DNA from: Methylomonas sp. LL1
GTDB taxonomy: Bacteria; Pseudomonadota; Gammaproteobacteria; Methylococcales; Methylomonadaceae
NCBI RefSeq assembly: GCF_015711015.1
Contig: NZ_CP064653.1
Location: forward strand, 186,001-250,000
Length of the DNA stretch: 64,000 nucleotides
Direction: 5' to 3'
Shown piece after piece: positions 53,912-62,789 of the stretch. Within the stretch, counting starts at the first letter, position 1. Every line of letters begins with the position of its first letter. Below the pieces are notes generated by a model. The model was not told where the DNA came from. It ran no database searches and worked only from the letters and a program-made list of their open reading frames with translations. Both the position numbers and the translations under genes were made by a program.

Positions 53912-54511
53912 ATGCACAAAAAAATCATGCCTTTACTTGTTTTAGCCAGCTTAACCCCTAACTGGGCCAATGCCGAAGGCTTATTATTATACAAGCCGCC
54001 GCAAACTGGCGCGCCGGCCGCCCGAATCGGTGGCGGTACGCGGGGGCTGAGCTTGTCCGTGGCCAATATTCAGGTGCTGGCGCCTCAGCAGATGGCTTTA
54101 ACCGGCGAGGCCCAGCCGGTCTTATACTGGTATGCATCCGAAGCCAGTCAACAATGGATTGAAATTACCTTGCTGAAGGACGGCACCGATCAACCTGTTT
54201 TGCAAAAACAATTACCGCCTATCGCCAGCGCCGGGTTACAAAGCTTTTCCTTGGCCGACCATGATGTGTCACTGGAAGCCGGACAGGATTATCATTGGTC
54301 GGTTGCGCTGATTAATGATGTTGAAAACCTCAAGCAAGAGACCTCCAAGGCCGGGCTGCGTTATCAAATGCCGCCATCCAAGTTGAACAGTGCGGAAAAG
54401 TTAGCCGAGGCCGGTTATTGGTACGATGCATTGCAACAGTTGGTTGAAAGTCGCTCGCCCCGGGCCAATGAGTTGTTGTCGCAAATCGGTTTGTCGGTAT
54501 CGCTTTGGTAA
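53912..54511 (+). CDS. DUF928 secreted protein
   Basis: 199 residues: signal peptide (cut near ANA), then the DUF928 pattern PAARIGGGTRG, VLAPQQMALTGEAQPVLYWY and AGQDYHWSVALI. The fold looks like an Ig-like or beta-sandwich domain with a helical tail containing LAEAGYWYDALQQLVES. Families with DUF928 often lie beside CHASE2 cyclases, caspases and WD40 proteins, as in this window. It starts 27 bases after the cyclase. Role unknown; an external sensing partner of CHASE2 is a guess. Confidence 0.87.
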   Translation: MHKKIMPLLVLASLTPNWANAEGLLLYKPPQTGAPAARIGGGTRGLSLSVANIQVLAPQQMALTGEAQPVLYWYASEASQQWIEITLLKDGTDQPVLQKQLPPIASAGLQSFSLADHDVSLEAGQDYHWSVALINDVENLKQETSKAGLRYQMPPSKLNSAEKLAEAGYWYDALQQLVESRSPRANELLSQIGLSVSLW

Positions 54512-54613
54512 TCATTGTGCGCAATCTATTTTTGCGACTGGCGGGAAATAAGTGACTCGATCCGAGAAATTGACCAATATCGCTGGGATTTAACCTTACA
54601 AATACAGCCTGTT

Positions 54614-56200
54614 ATGAGTGATCGTGGAATTATCCAACAAATAGACAAGCTGATCGATATTGGTATTGCTTTATCGAACGAGCGGGATAAGGAAATTCTG
54701 CTGGAGAAAATTCTGCTTTCCGCAAAAGCCATCGCCGGGGCGGATGGCGGCAGTTTGTACCGGATCGAAGGTAGTGATATTTGCGCGGCCATCATTCATT
54801 CCGATGGCCTCAAAATTCACTTGGGTGGTTGTTCGGGAATGCCGGTGAAGATGGCGAAAGTACCGCTGTATCTTGATAACGGCGCGATCAATTTAAGCCA
54901 TGTAGTCAGCTATGCCTACCATAGTCAACGCGCGGTCAATATCCCGGACGTTTATGATCCCAATGATGATTTCGACTTTTCGGGGCCAAGGGAATTTGAT
55001 CAGACTTATCACTATCGGACCAAATCATTATTGACTATCCCGCTAAAAAATCACAAAGACGATGTGATCGGCGTCTTGCAACTGATCAATGCGATGGACT
55101 CGGAAACCGGCCAGGTGATCGAGTTCGACGACATCTCGCAGAAAATGACCACCGCAATGGCTTCGCAGGCGGCCATTGTGTTGACGCAACAACAATTGAT
55201 CGGCGATCTGGAAAAATTATTTCAATCGCTGGTCAAATTGGTCGCTACCGCCATCGATCAAAAATCGCCGTATACCGGGGCTCATTCACGCCGGGTGCCG
55301 GTGATTACGATGCTGTTGGCGGAAGCCGTGCATGAAATCGATCATGGCTGTTTCAAGGATTTTTGCTTGAGCGATGCCGATCGTTACGAACTTGAAATCG
55401 CTTCCTGGCTGCATGATTGCGGAAAAATCACCACGCCTGAATTTGTGATGGATAAGGCGACCAAGTTGGAAACCATCTTCGATCGTATCGAATTGGTCGA
55501 AACCCGCTTCGAGATAGTCAAGCGGGATTTGGAAATCGAAAAGTTGAAGCGGCAAGTCGCCGCAATCGAAAACGGAGTGGCTTTGGACGAGGAGGTCGAA
55601 CGGCATTTTCAACGGCAAATCGCCCAACTCGAGGACGATCTGGCCTTTATCAGGCGCGTGAATATCGGAGCGGAATTCATGTCCGAACAGGATCAGGCGC
55701 GGATCAAGGCCTTAAGCAGTCAAGTTTGTAGGTTTGGCCAGCAGGATAGGCCGTTGCTGTCGGATGACGAAGCCTATAACCTGAGTATTTCGCGCGGAAC
55801 ACTCACTCAAGAAGAACGGCAAGTGATCAATCATCATATTGTCGCCACCATTGAGATGTTAAAAACCATCGATTTTCCCAAGCATTTGAAAAATGTGCCG
55901 GAATTTGCCGGCGGTCATCATGAAAGAATGGATGGCAAGGGCTACCCAAACGGCCTGCGTCGAGAACAAATGTCGGTACAAGCCCGGATAATGGGGATTG
56001 CCGATATTTTCGAAGCCTTGATGGATTCCGATCGGCCTTATAAAAAAGGCAAAAAATTGTCCGAAGCCCTATCCATCTTAAAAAACATGAAGGAAAACGG
56101 CCATATCGATCCTGATCTATATGATGTGTTCATGGAGAAAAAGGTTTATAAAGCCTATGCCGACAATTATGTCCCGGCCGAACAGATTGATGTGGATTAA
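54614..56200 (+). CDS. GAF / HD-GYP c-di-GMP phosphodiesterase-like protein
   Basis: About 528 residues. GAF domain (about 10-190; AIAGADGGSLYRIEG; SLLTIPLKNHKDDVIGVLQL), then an HD-GYP domain with AHSRRVP, WLHDCGKITTPEFVMDK and HHERMDGKGYPNGLR. Between the HD part and the GYP part lies an insert of about 110 residues (55455-55790) with charged coiled coil, longer than the standard domain. Key metal residues are present, so c-di-GMP hydrolysis is likely. ATG 54614 is preferred; the frame is open to 54515, but those residues look unlike protein. It follows the cyclase and DUF928. Confidence 0.92.
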   Translation: MSDRGIIQQIDKLIDIGIALSNERDKEILLEKILLSAKAIAGADGGSLYRIEGSDICAAIIHSDGLKIHLGGCSGMPVKMAKVPLYLDNGAINLSHVVSYAYHSQRAVNIPDVYDPNDDFDFSGPREFDQTYHYRTKSLLTIPLKNHKDDVIGVLQLINAMDSETGQVIEFDDISQKMTTAMASQAAIVLTQQQLIGDLEKLFQSLVKLVATAIDQKSPYTGAHSRRVPVITMLLAEAVHEIDHGCFKDFCLSDADRYELEIASWLHDCGKITTPEFVMDKATKLETIFDRIELVETRFEIVKRDLEIEKLKRQVAAIENGVALDEEVERHFQRQIAQLEDDLAFIRRVNIGAEFMSEQDQARIKALSSQVCRFGQQDRPLLSDDEAYNLSISRGTLTQEERQVINHHIVATIEMLKTIDFPKHLKNVPEFAGGHHERMDGKGYPNGLRREQMSVQARIMGIADIFEALMDSDRPYKKGKKLSEALSILKNMKENGHIDPDLYDVFMEKKVYKAYADNYVPAEQIDVD

Positions 56201-56238
56201 GCGTGTAAGTCGGCAATCAGCTTCTGATGTAACGGCTG

Positions 56239-57078
56239 TCATGGATGTTGGTTCAGATAGGTTTGCAAAATCATCGGCCAAATGTCGATCCAACAACAGG
56301 CGTGTTCATATTCCGGTTGGGCAAGATATAAGGCGTTCTGTTGGGTTAGGCTGAAGGACTCGATGATTTTGGCCGGTACATTGTCGTCTTTAAGCCCGGC
56401 CAGATGAATTTGACGTACGCTGGCCGGAATATGCGCATCATTGATCGGATTTAAAGAGCCGGCGGGTTGCAGGTAGCCATGATAATCGCTCCAAGCTTTA
56501 ACGTTCAGATTGGCGGCGATGGTTACCACGGCCGAGGTGTTTTTGATGCGCGTGGCCAGTAAGGTGGCCAACGTGCCTCCGCCGCTGAAACCGATCAGCA
56601 CCAGTTTTTTGACTTTTTTGGTCGACAACCAATTCTCAAGCGCCGTTTGCATGCTGCTTACTACTTCGGCCGAATAGCGATGCGAAGTCCATAAGGAATT
56701 GTTGCATGAGTGCGACAAACTGATTTCGTAGTAGCAAGGTCTGCCTAATAGAATGGAGGCCGCCGGATCCGTTGCCATCAATTCCAAAATCAGTGGATTC
56801 CTGGGGGTCGGATCGTCGGCGACGCCGGTTCGGGTCCAAGGAGTGCCGTCTCCATCCAGATATACGTGTAATTCTTCGATGGCATCGGCATGGTGGGCTT
56901 GGTTATTGCTGAACAATCGATGTCTATGATCCATGCCATCGACCAACTGGTTGCCGAATCCCATTCGGGTTGCCGTGGTGATGAATTTTTCCGAGGGTGT
57001 AGCGCATCCTTGGAGTAATAAGACCAGGCCAAGGCATAGGGCTGAAGGCAAATTGACTAGGGTAAAAAAATCATTCAT
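56239..57078 (-). CDS. Alpha/beta-hydrolase lipoprotein
   Basis: 279 residues. A lipobox (LLQGC, about Cys25) puts it in the outer membrane or periplasm. The hydrolase core has the elbow LIGFSGGGTLATLLA (Ser about 169), LAGLKDDNVP and a late EHACCW region that may hold the catalytic His. The region between residues 50 and 130 (YLDGDGTPWTRTG) resembles extracellular esterases. Substrate unknown. It is divergent from the barrel gene and stops 38 bases after the HD-GYP stop on the other strand. Confidence 0.83.
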   Translation of the reverse strand: MNDFFTLVNLPSALCLGLVLLLQGCATPSEKFITTATRMGFGNQLVDGMDHRHRLFSNNQAHHADAIEELHVYLDGDGTPWTRTGVADDPTPRNPLILELMATDPAASILLGRPCYYEISLSHSCNNSLWTSHRYSAEVVSSMQTALENWLSTKKVKKLVLIGFSGGGTLATLLATRIKNTSAVVTIAANLNVKAWSDYHGYLQPAGSLNPINDAHIPASVRQIHLAGLKDDNVPAKIIESFSLTQQNALYLAQPEYEHACCWIDIWPMILQTYLNQHP

Positions 57079-57219
57079 TTTTGAAAATTGTACTAGAATA
57101 ACAACAGTTGTTGTTTTGTAGGTGTCTGGATACGGGATTGTTTCCAGGTTGCCATAAATAACATGAATTGAGCGGCCAGCGTTTCAATCGATTTTGTTAA
57201 TTTTTATTTAGGTGATTTT

Positions 57220-58200
57220 ATGGCAAGTTATAAACAAATGCGGTTACTGTTTTCCGCGGGGGTTCTAAGTGGAATGGCTCTCAACGCCGCCCATGCTTCG
57301 GGTGTGGAAGACATTATTTCGGATCAGCGCGCAAGACAGATTTCCCGTCAAATCAGTGATAACATCGCTCGGCGGGTAACGAGCGATATCGACGCCACCT
57401 TTACCGGGCCTTTAACCGAAAAAGCCAAGGGAGCCTCGGCGGATCGTAATTCTCTGTTACCCGACTCTTTGTGGTCGTCCTTTTCATGGTCAAGAATTAG
57501 CGATGACGCGGACCTTGGTAGTTCATTTGACGTCGACATCTACCAAACCACGACCGGCATCGACAAGAATATCGGCAATTTTTATTTCGGTACTACTTTG
57601 ACTTATGCGGGGACCGTCAGCGAGATTGCTCCGGGTGACCCTTTTGAAATCGATGGTTCGGTTCATTCGGTAGGTATGACACCTTATGCCGCTTATGTGA
57701 TTAACAAAAATGTGTTTTTGTCGGCCATGTCCGGTTATACCTATTCAAATAGCAACTCTAAGGGAGCTTTCGAGATTCCGGAATCTGAATCCGATGCTTA
57801 CCAAACCGAGATTGATTTGAACGGTCTGCATGTGATCGATCAATGGTTCATGAAAGGTAAAATCGGTACCCGGTACCAACATACCCATACTAAAACCGAT
57901 CCATTCTTCCCTGGCGGCGATGTTGCACGCATCAATGGAGACAGCTGGACCTATTTGGTGGACTCCGAAATAGGCTATGCTTTCAACAATGGCATAAAAG
58001 CCTTCACTGGCGTGTTATTCGAGTATAACAACCCATCGAAAGATCAAGGATTGGCCGATGGCGTTTTCTATTACAGCGCGGGAATGGATTATTCGGTCAC
58101 CAAAAAACTGAATTTGGGTGCAAAAGTTCAGACCGATTTGTCGAATGAGGATATCGATTTGACTACCGTGGCGTTGACCGCCCGGTTGGCATTAGACTAA
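57220..58200 (+). CDS. Secreted beta-barrel protein 1 (autotransporter-domain-like)
   Basis: 326 residues. Signal peptide (1-26, ends HAS), then a helical stretch (29-58) carrying DQRARQISRQIS, a linker GASADRNSLLPDSLWSSF, and a barrel-like region of alternating strands (IYQTTTGIDKNIGNFYFGTT; MTPYAAYVINKNVFLSAMSG; NGLHVIDQWFMKGKIGTRYQ; FYYSAGMDYSV), ending LTARLALD. The barrel resembles autotransporter C-domains but the protein has no passenger. It is a close paralogue of the protein at 58459. An AGGTGA precedes the ATG and a hairpin follows. The N-terminal motif recurs in the caspase at 59638. Confidence 0.85.
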   Translation: MASYKQMRLLFSAGVLSGMALNAAHASGVEDIISDQRARQISRQISDNIARRVTSDIDATFTGPLTEKAKGASADRNSLLPDSLWSSFSWSRISDDADLGSSFDVDIYQTTTGIDKNIGNFYFGTTLTYAGTVSEIAPGDPFEIDGSVHSVGMTPYAAYVINKNVFLSAMSGYTYSNSNSKGAFEIPESESDAYQTEIDLNGLHVIDQWFMKGKIGTRYQHTHTKTDPFFPGGDVARINGDSWTYLVDSEIGYAFNNGIKAFTGVLFEYNNPSKDQGLADGVFYYSAGMDYSVTKKLNLGAKVQTDLSNEDIDLTTVALTARLALD

Positions 58201-58209
58201 ACATTAAAT

Positions 58210-58262
58210 TGGTCCGCACTCCTGTTGGATGATAGGCGTGCGGCCACTTGTTTGTTTCTTTC
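58210..58262 (+). terminator. Likely terminator of barrel gene 1
   Basis: GTCCGCAC and GTGCGGCC form a stem (core CCGCAC 58214-58219 and GTGCGG 58238-58243, 18-base loop) followed by the T-rich TTGTTTGTTTCTTTC. Confidence 0.7.
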
Positions 58263-58458
58263 TAGCTCAAGAGCATAAATCAAGGAACGCAAAGGTCTTT
58301 CGTAATCTGGGAGAAATTTTGTAGTTGTAAAAACGTTACTGGAGCTTTTTTAGTGAGCCTCGTGAGTGGTGATTTCAAAAATCGCTAAACGTTTTTTTGT
58401 ATTGGAGTCAGCACTTAAATACAACCAGTAATTTCAACAAATATATAACGGTAATTTT

Positions 58459-59565
58459 ATGATTAGCAGAAAACATATCCATTTATCGTTGCCTTTGTGG
58501 ATTGTAGGTTTGGCTACAAGCAATATTGCAAACGCAGCTCCTTTTTTCACCTGCCCTAGTGGAGACATCATAGACCTTGCAGTCACTACTTCCGCATCCT
58601 GTCCTACTATAACTCCCACTGCCACGTCTACCCCGACTTCTTCGCATGCCGAGAACGAACAGCGTATCGTTTCTGACCAACAAACCCGGCAAGTATTCAG
58701 GCAAATCAGCAGTTACATCAATAGCCGAATCGAAAGAGATATTAATCCGGAGTTTTTCGGTCCTTCGATGGCGGTAACTAGAGGGGCTTCGGCGGACGGC
58801 AATTCCTTATTACCCGACTCATTATGGTCTGCTTTTTCCTGGTCTCGGCTTAGTAACGATGTCAAGGCTAATGGCGATTTTGATGCCAATATCTATCAAA
58901 CCACCACGGGCGTGGATAAAAAATTCGGGAATTTTTATATAGGCACAACGTTGAACTATGCCGGTACCAGTGTCGATATTAACCCAAACACGGTTGGCGG
59001 CATGGTGGGATCTAACCATAACGTGGGTTTGACACCTTACGCGGCTTATATCATCAATAAAAATTTCTTTGTTTCCGCCTTGACGGGTTACATGTATTCA
59101 AACAGCAGCTACAGAGGCGCGGCGCCAGGGTCAGAGATGGATGCCTATCAATCCGAGGTCGATCTGAATGGGTTGCACGTTATCGACCAATGGTTCATGA
59201 AAGGTAAGGCCGGCGCTCGGTATATTCATTCGCATACGAAAACCGACCCAGTCATTGCCGGCGGGGAGATCGTAAGGGATAATCAGGATAGCTGGACCTA
59301 TTTAGCCGAGGTTGAAGGCGGCTATGCTTTCAAGAACGGCCTAAGAGCGTTTACCGGTGTGCTGTACGAATATAACGATTCTTCGGAACAAAATCTGAAT
59401 GGTGTGATTAATGTCGCGGGGAAGAGCACCTTTTATTACAGTGCCGGGGCCGATTATTCGGTCAGCAACAAACTCAGTCTGGGTGCAAAAGTCCAGACCG
59501 ATTTGAATAATCATTACGTTGATTTGACCACGGTGACCCTGACTGCGCGTTTATGGTTTGACTAG
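58459..59565 (+). CDS. Secreted beta-barrel protein 2 (paralogue)
   Basis: 368 residues. Signal peptide (1-26, ends ANA), then a Thr/Ser/Pro-rich insert absent from paralogue 1 (TTSASCPTITPTATSTPTSS, with three Cys in the neighbourhood), the shared helix (69-95, DQQTRQVFRQIS), GASADGNSLLPDSLWSAF and the same barrel strands (MKGKAGARYIHSHTKTDP), ending LTARLWFD. Close similarity to 57220-58200 across the barrel shows gene duplication. The ribosome binding site is weak (GGTAATTTT). A terminator separates it from the caspase gene. Confidence 0.85.
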   Translation: MISRKHIHLSLPLWIVGLATSNIANAAPFFTCPSGDIIDLAVTTSASCPTITPTATSTPTSSHAENEQRIVSDQQTRQVFRQISSYINSRIERDINPEFFGPSMAVTRGASADGNSLLPDSLWSAFSWSRLSNDVKANGDFDANIYQTTTGVDKKFGNFYIGTTLNYAGTSVDINPNTVGGMVGSNHNVGLTPYAAYIINKNFFVSALTGYMYSNSSYRGAAPGSEMDAYQSEVDLNGLHVIDQWFMKGKAGARYIHSHTKTDPVIAGGEIVRDNQDSWTYLAEVEGGYAFKNGLRAFTGVLYEYNDSSEQNLNGVINVAGKSTFYYSAGADYSVSNKLSLGAKVQTDLNNHYVDLTTVTLTARLWFD

Positions 59566-59589
59566 GTTTCCATTATTTCTGTTTATGAC

Positions 59590-59626
59590 AAGCCCCCGGC
59601 TCCATAAGGAACGGGGGTTTTTGTTT
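59590..59626 (+). terminator. Rho-independent terminator after barrel 2
   Basis: AGCCCCCG, a 13-base loop, CGGGGGT and TTTTTGTTTT: a clear intrinsic terminator 27 bases past the barrel 2 stop, just before the caspase gene. Confidence 0.9.
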
Positions 59627-59637
59627 TAGGGGGTATC

Positions 59638-61989
59638 ATGAAAATGCATGTTGCAAAAACAAGCTTTATCGTTATTTTGCCTTTGTTATCGGAACTGGCA
59701 TACGCGCAAGCCATAGATGGCTTTATAGCCGATCAAATCCAGAACCAAGTTTCACGCCAAATCAGTTCCGGAATTTCCAAGAATCTGAACGAAAACTTGC
59801 TGATTCCGATGCTCAAGATTCGCAACGAGTCCGGAGAGGTCAAGGACTTTAGCCTGAGTAGCGACGAGCGTTACTACAATCTGCTGCATCAGGATGGCAC
59901 GGTTCGGGTTTGGGATTCCAAACAAGGCGTGCAAAGACCGACCATACAGCCGGCGGGAAGGCGGTTTAGCAAGGTCGTTTCCAGTTCGGCCGCCGGCATC
60001 GTCTGTGTCGGTGGCGAGGATGGTAGGGTCAATGTTTTCGACATTCCGACCGCTAAACCGGTCACTGAATTAGCAGGCGTTTCCGGCGAGGCCGTCGTGG
60101 CGATGTCGGTATCCAAGGCCGAGAATAAACTGGCTGCGGCCTTTGCCGACGGCACTATTGTGGTATGGGATTTAAACGGTTATCAAAATGTTGCCAAATT
60201 GAATACCCGGCATGAAAACGAGCTGACGCGGATTGCCTTTACCGATTCCGATAAATCTTTGTTGATCGCGGGCGAGGGCGGTTTTTCCGAAGTCTGGGAT
60301 TTGGACCAAGCTCGGAAAAAATCTTCTCTGCCCAAGCAGTCCGGCGATCCCTTGGGGGCCTGGGAAAGCAATTCCGGTGATCTGATCAATGTGGATAGCG
60401 ACGGTAATCTGCAGTGGCTTGAACAACCTGGAGGGCAGGTTCGGCTTAATAAAAAAATAGACGCTGGAGACGATTTGGTTTCCGTTGCGGTTAGTTTTAA
60501 TGCCAATTTACTGGCGCTGTCGACCAATGCCAATCAAATCAAATTATTCAATCTCAACGGCTTAACCCTAGCCAAGCAAATTGCAACTCCAGAATCTATT
60601 TCGCATCTGCAATTCATCAATCAAGGCAAGCAGTTAGTGGGCGCGGATCAGAAAGGCGTTCTGCACGTTTGGGATAGCGGCATGGCTACCGAGCTGTTGA
60701 AATTGATCTCGACCGATAGTGGCTGGACCGTGGTCGATAATGCCGGACGGTTTGACAGTTCCGAAGCGGGAATGCCAAATGTATCCTGGGTGGCGGCGGA
60801 CAAGGATATCCCCATCGATAACTTTTCCGGAAACTATTACGAGCCGGGTTTGTTGGCGACCCATTTGACTAAGGACGCCTTTATCAACCAACCGCCGCGT
60901 AAAGTGCAGGAGGGTATCACGCTTCCGCCGGATGTCAGTTTGACTCTGCCTGCTAGCGGGGCGGCGGGTGACGAAATCGAAGTGTCTTTCCTGATGCTGG
61001 ACGCCGGAGGCGGGTTAGGCGATCACCGTTTGTACCATAATGGTAAAATCGTCGACAAAAGCCTGTTGGAGGATAGCAGCGACAGTGAAGTCAACGGCAA
61101 GGCCCAGCGTAAAGTCAGTTATAACGTCGTACTTACGGCCGGAGCCAACACCTTCAAAGTGGTCGCCGCCAATATGATGGGGATAGACAGCCAACCCCAG
61201 CAACAAATTGTGCAGGTCGGCGGTGCCGATACGCCGGCTAAATTGCACGTGCTGACGGTCGGTATCGACAAGTATTCCGACAGCAAGCTGAATCTGGCCT
61301 ACAGCGTGGCGGATGCCAAGGCGATTGAGTCGACCTTGAACGCAAACAGTAAAGTGGTGTTTCGCGATGTGGTTATGCATGATTTATTGGATCAAAATGC
61401 CACCAAAAGCTCGATTACCGACAAGTTGACCGAAATAGCGGCGGATTCGCAGAATGATGTGTTGGTCGTTTATCTGGCCGGACATGGGATTGCGATGAAA
61501 GGTGAGTGGTATTTTCTGCCCCACGAAACCCGGTTGCCGATCAGCGAGCAGTACATCAGCAATGTCGGTGTTTCGGCTAAGCAGATTCAGGCTTTACTGG
61601 CTAAAATACCAGTTCAGAAAGTGCTGGTGATGATCGATTCCTGTTATTCCGGGGCGGGCTTGAGTGCATTGCAAAACCTGCAAAATACCCAGCGCCATTT
61701 CAGTCGGGCGTTGAGTAAAACGGTCGGAGTCGTGGTATTGACCGCTACCCGTCAAGATCAGGAAGCAATGGAATTGACCGAACTGGGGCATGGTTTGTTC
61801 ACTTATGTAACCAATAATGGTATGCAGGGCGCGGCCGACACGTCTCCTCGCGATCAAAAAATCAGCGCGCATGAGCTGGTGACATATTCGACGGCGACCA
61901 TTCCGACCTTTTCCAAAAAGTATTCGGCCGCATCGCAAGAGCCATCCTCGTTTACCATTGGCGACGACTTTGTTTTATTGAAACAATAA
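59638..61989 (+). CDS. Exported WD40-repeat / caspase-like peptidase
   Basis: 783 residues. Signal peptide (1-24, cut near AYAQ), the shared helix (25-55, DQIQNQVSRQISS), then WD40-type repeats (about 65-360; DGTVRVWDSKQ; DGTIVVWDLNG; KGVLHVWDSG), an Ig-like domain (about 430-530), and a C-terminal caspase p20-like domain with the catalytic pair: His616 in YLAGHGI and Cys669 in MIDSCYSGAG, preceded by LHVLTVGIDKYSD. It is an orthocaspase-type enzyme probably acting in the periplasm, whereas most characterised bacterial members are cytoplasmic. AGGGGG precedes ATG 59638. Substrate and trigger unknown. OmpA and kinase genes follow. Confidence 0.9.
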   Translation: MKMHVAKTSFIVILPLLSELAYAQAIDGFIADQIQNQVSRQISSGISKNLNENLLIPMLKIRNESGEVKDFSLSSDERYYNLLHQDGTVRVWDSKQGVQRPTIQPAGRRFSKVVSSSAAGIVCVGGEDGRVNVFDIPTAKPVTELAGVSGEAVVAMSVSKAENKLAAAFADGTIVVWDLNGYQNVAKLNTRHENELTRIAFTDSDKSLLIAGEGGFSEVWDLDQARKKSSLPKQSGDPLGAWESNSGDLINVDSDGNLQWLEQPGGQVRLNKKIDAGDDLVSVAVSFNANLLALSTNANQIKLFNLNGLTLAKQIATPESISHLQFINQGKQLVGADQKGVLHVWDSGMATELLKLISTDSGWTVVDNAGRFDSSEAGMPNVSWVAADKDIPIDNFSGNYYEPGLLATHLTKDAFINQPPRKVQEGITLPPDVSLTLPASGAAGDEIEVSFLMLDAGGGLGDHRLYHNGKIVDKSLLEDSSDSEVNGKAQRKVSYNVVLTAGANTFKVVAANMMGIDSQPQQQIVQVGGADTPAKLHVLTVGIDKYSDSKLNLAYSVADAKAIESTLNANSKVVFRDVVMHDLLDQNATKSSITDKLTEIAADSQNDVLVVYLAGHGIAMKGEWYFLPHETRLPISEQYISNVGVSAKQIQALLAKIPVQKVLVMIDSCYSGAGLSALQNLQNTQRHFSRALSKTVGVVVLTATRQDQEAMELTELGHGLFTYVTNNGMQGAADTSPRDQKISAHELVTYSTATIPTFSKKYSAASQEPSSFTIGDDFVLLKQ

Positions 61990-62123
61990 TTGAACGCTAG
62001 GTTTGGTTTCGGGGGTATTGTCATAATGTAATGGGTTGATCCGGCTACCGGCTGGGACCGGATATATCAAACACTAGCTCTTAAGCACTATGGGTTGATT
62101 TCATCTTTTTTTGGGAGGTTATT

Positions 62124-62714
62124 ATGGGTTTTCAACAACGAAACAGTTTGTTTATAGTGCCGTTGCTATTGCTTCTGTCGAATGCGCAAGCACAACAACA
62201 TGAAGAAAACTTCGGCAAGAGTACGCCGAGTCAGGAACAAATCATCGACTTGTTTAAATCCGGCGAGGCTGACTCGGAAGTAACGCCGGGGGTTAAAACT
62301 CGCGGCCTGAATATCATCGACAGCGGCAAATCGAAACCGAAACATAAACCGGTTACGCCGGCGATGGAAGAAAAAGCCATTTCGATGGAAATTCTGTTTG
62401 ATTACAATTCGGCAACCTTGACCGCCGAGGCTAAGCAGCAGTTGGGACCGGTTGGGATGGCCTTGGCCTCCGACGATTTAAAAGGCTTGAATTTCAGAAT
62501 CGAGGGCCATACCGATGCCATCGGCAGCGATCAGTATAATATCGACTTATCTCGCCAGCGCGCGGAAGCGGTCAAGCAGTTTTTGACCGAGCAATATGGA
62601 CTGGCCGGTGTTTCGATTGAGATTGTCGGTAAAGGCAAAAATGATCTGGCCGACAAGGACAATCCGACCAGCGAAGCCAACCGGCGGGTCCGAATCGTTC
62701 GGTTGGGCAAATGA
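62124..62714 (+). CDS. OmpA-domain periplasmic protein
   Basis: 196 residues: signal peptide (cut near AQAQ), a linker of about 60 residues, then the OmpA C-terminal peptidoglycan-binding domain (about 85-195) with SMEILFDYNSATLT, RIEGHTDAIGSDQYNIDLS and EANRRVRIVRLG. It has no barrel and no lipobox, so it is a soluble wall-binding protein. GGGAGG lies upstream of the ATG. It lies between the caspase and kinase genes, probably in one unit with them, and may tie the caspase complex to the wall (inference). Confidence 0.92.
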   Translation: MGFQQRNSLFIVPLLLLLSNAQAQQHEENFGKSTPSQEQIIDLFKSGEADSEVTPGVKTRGLNIIDSGKSKPKHKPVTPAMEEKAISMEILFDYNSATLTAEAKQQLGPVGMALASDDLKGLNFRIEGHTDAIGSDQYNIDLSRQRAEAVKQFLTEQYGLAGVSIEIVGKGKNDLADKDNPTSEANRRVRIVRLGK

Positions 62715-62789
62715 ATGTAACTTGCGCCCGACCCAAGTGGGTTGTAAGCGCGAGGCGATGGATAATTTTTAACAGAGAACATTGAGCTT

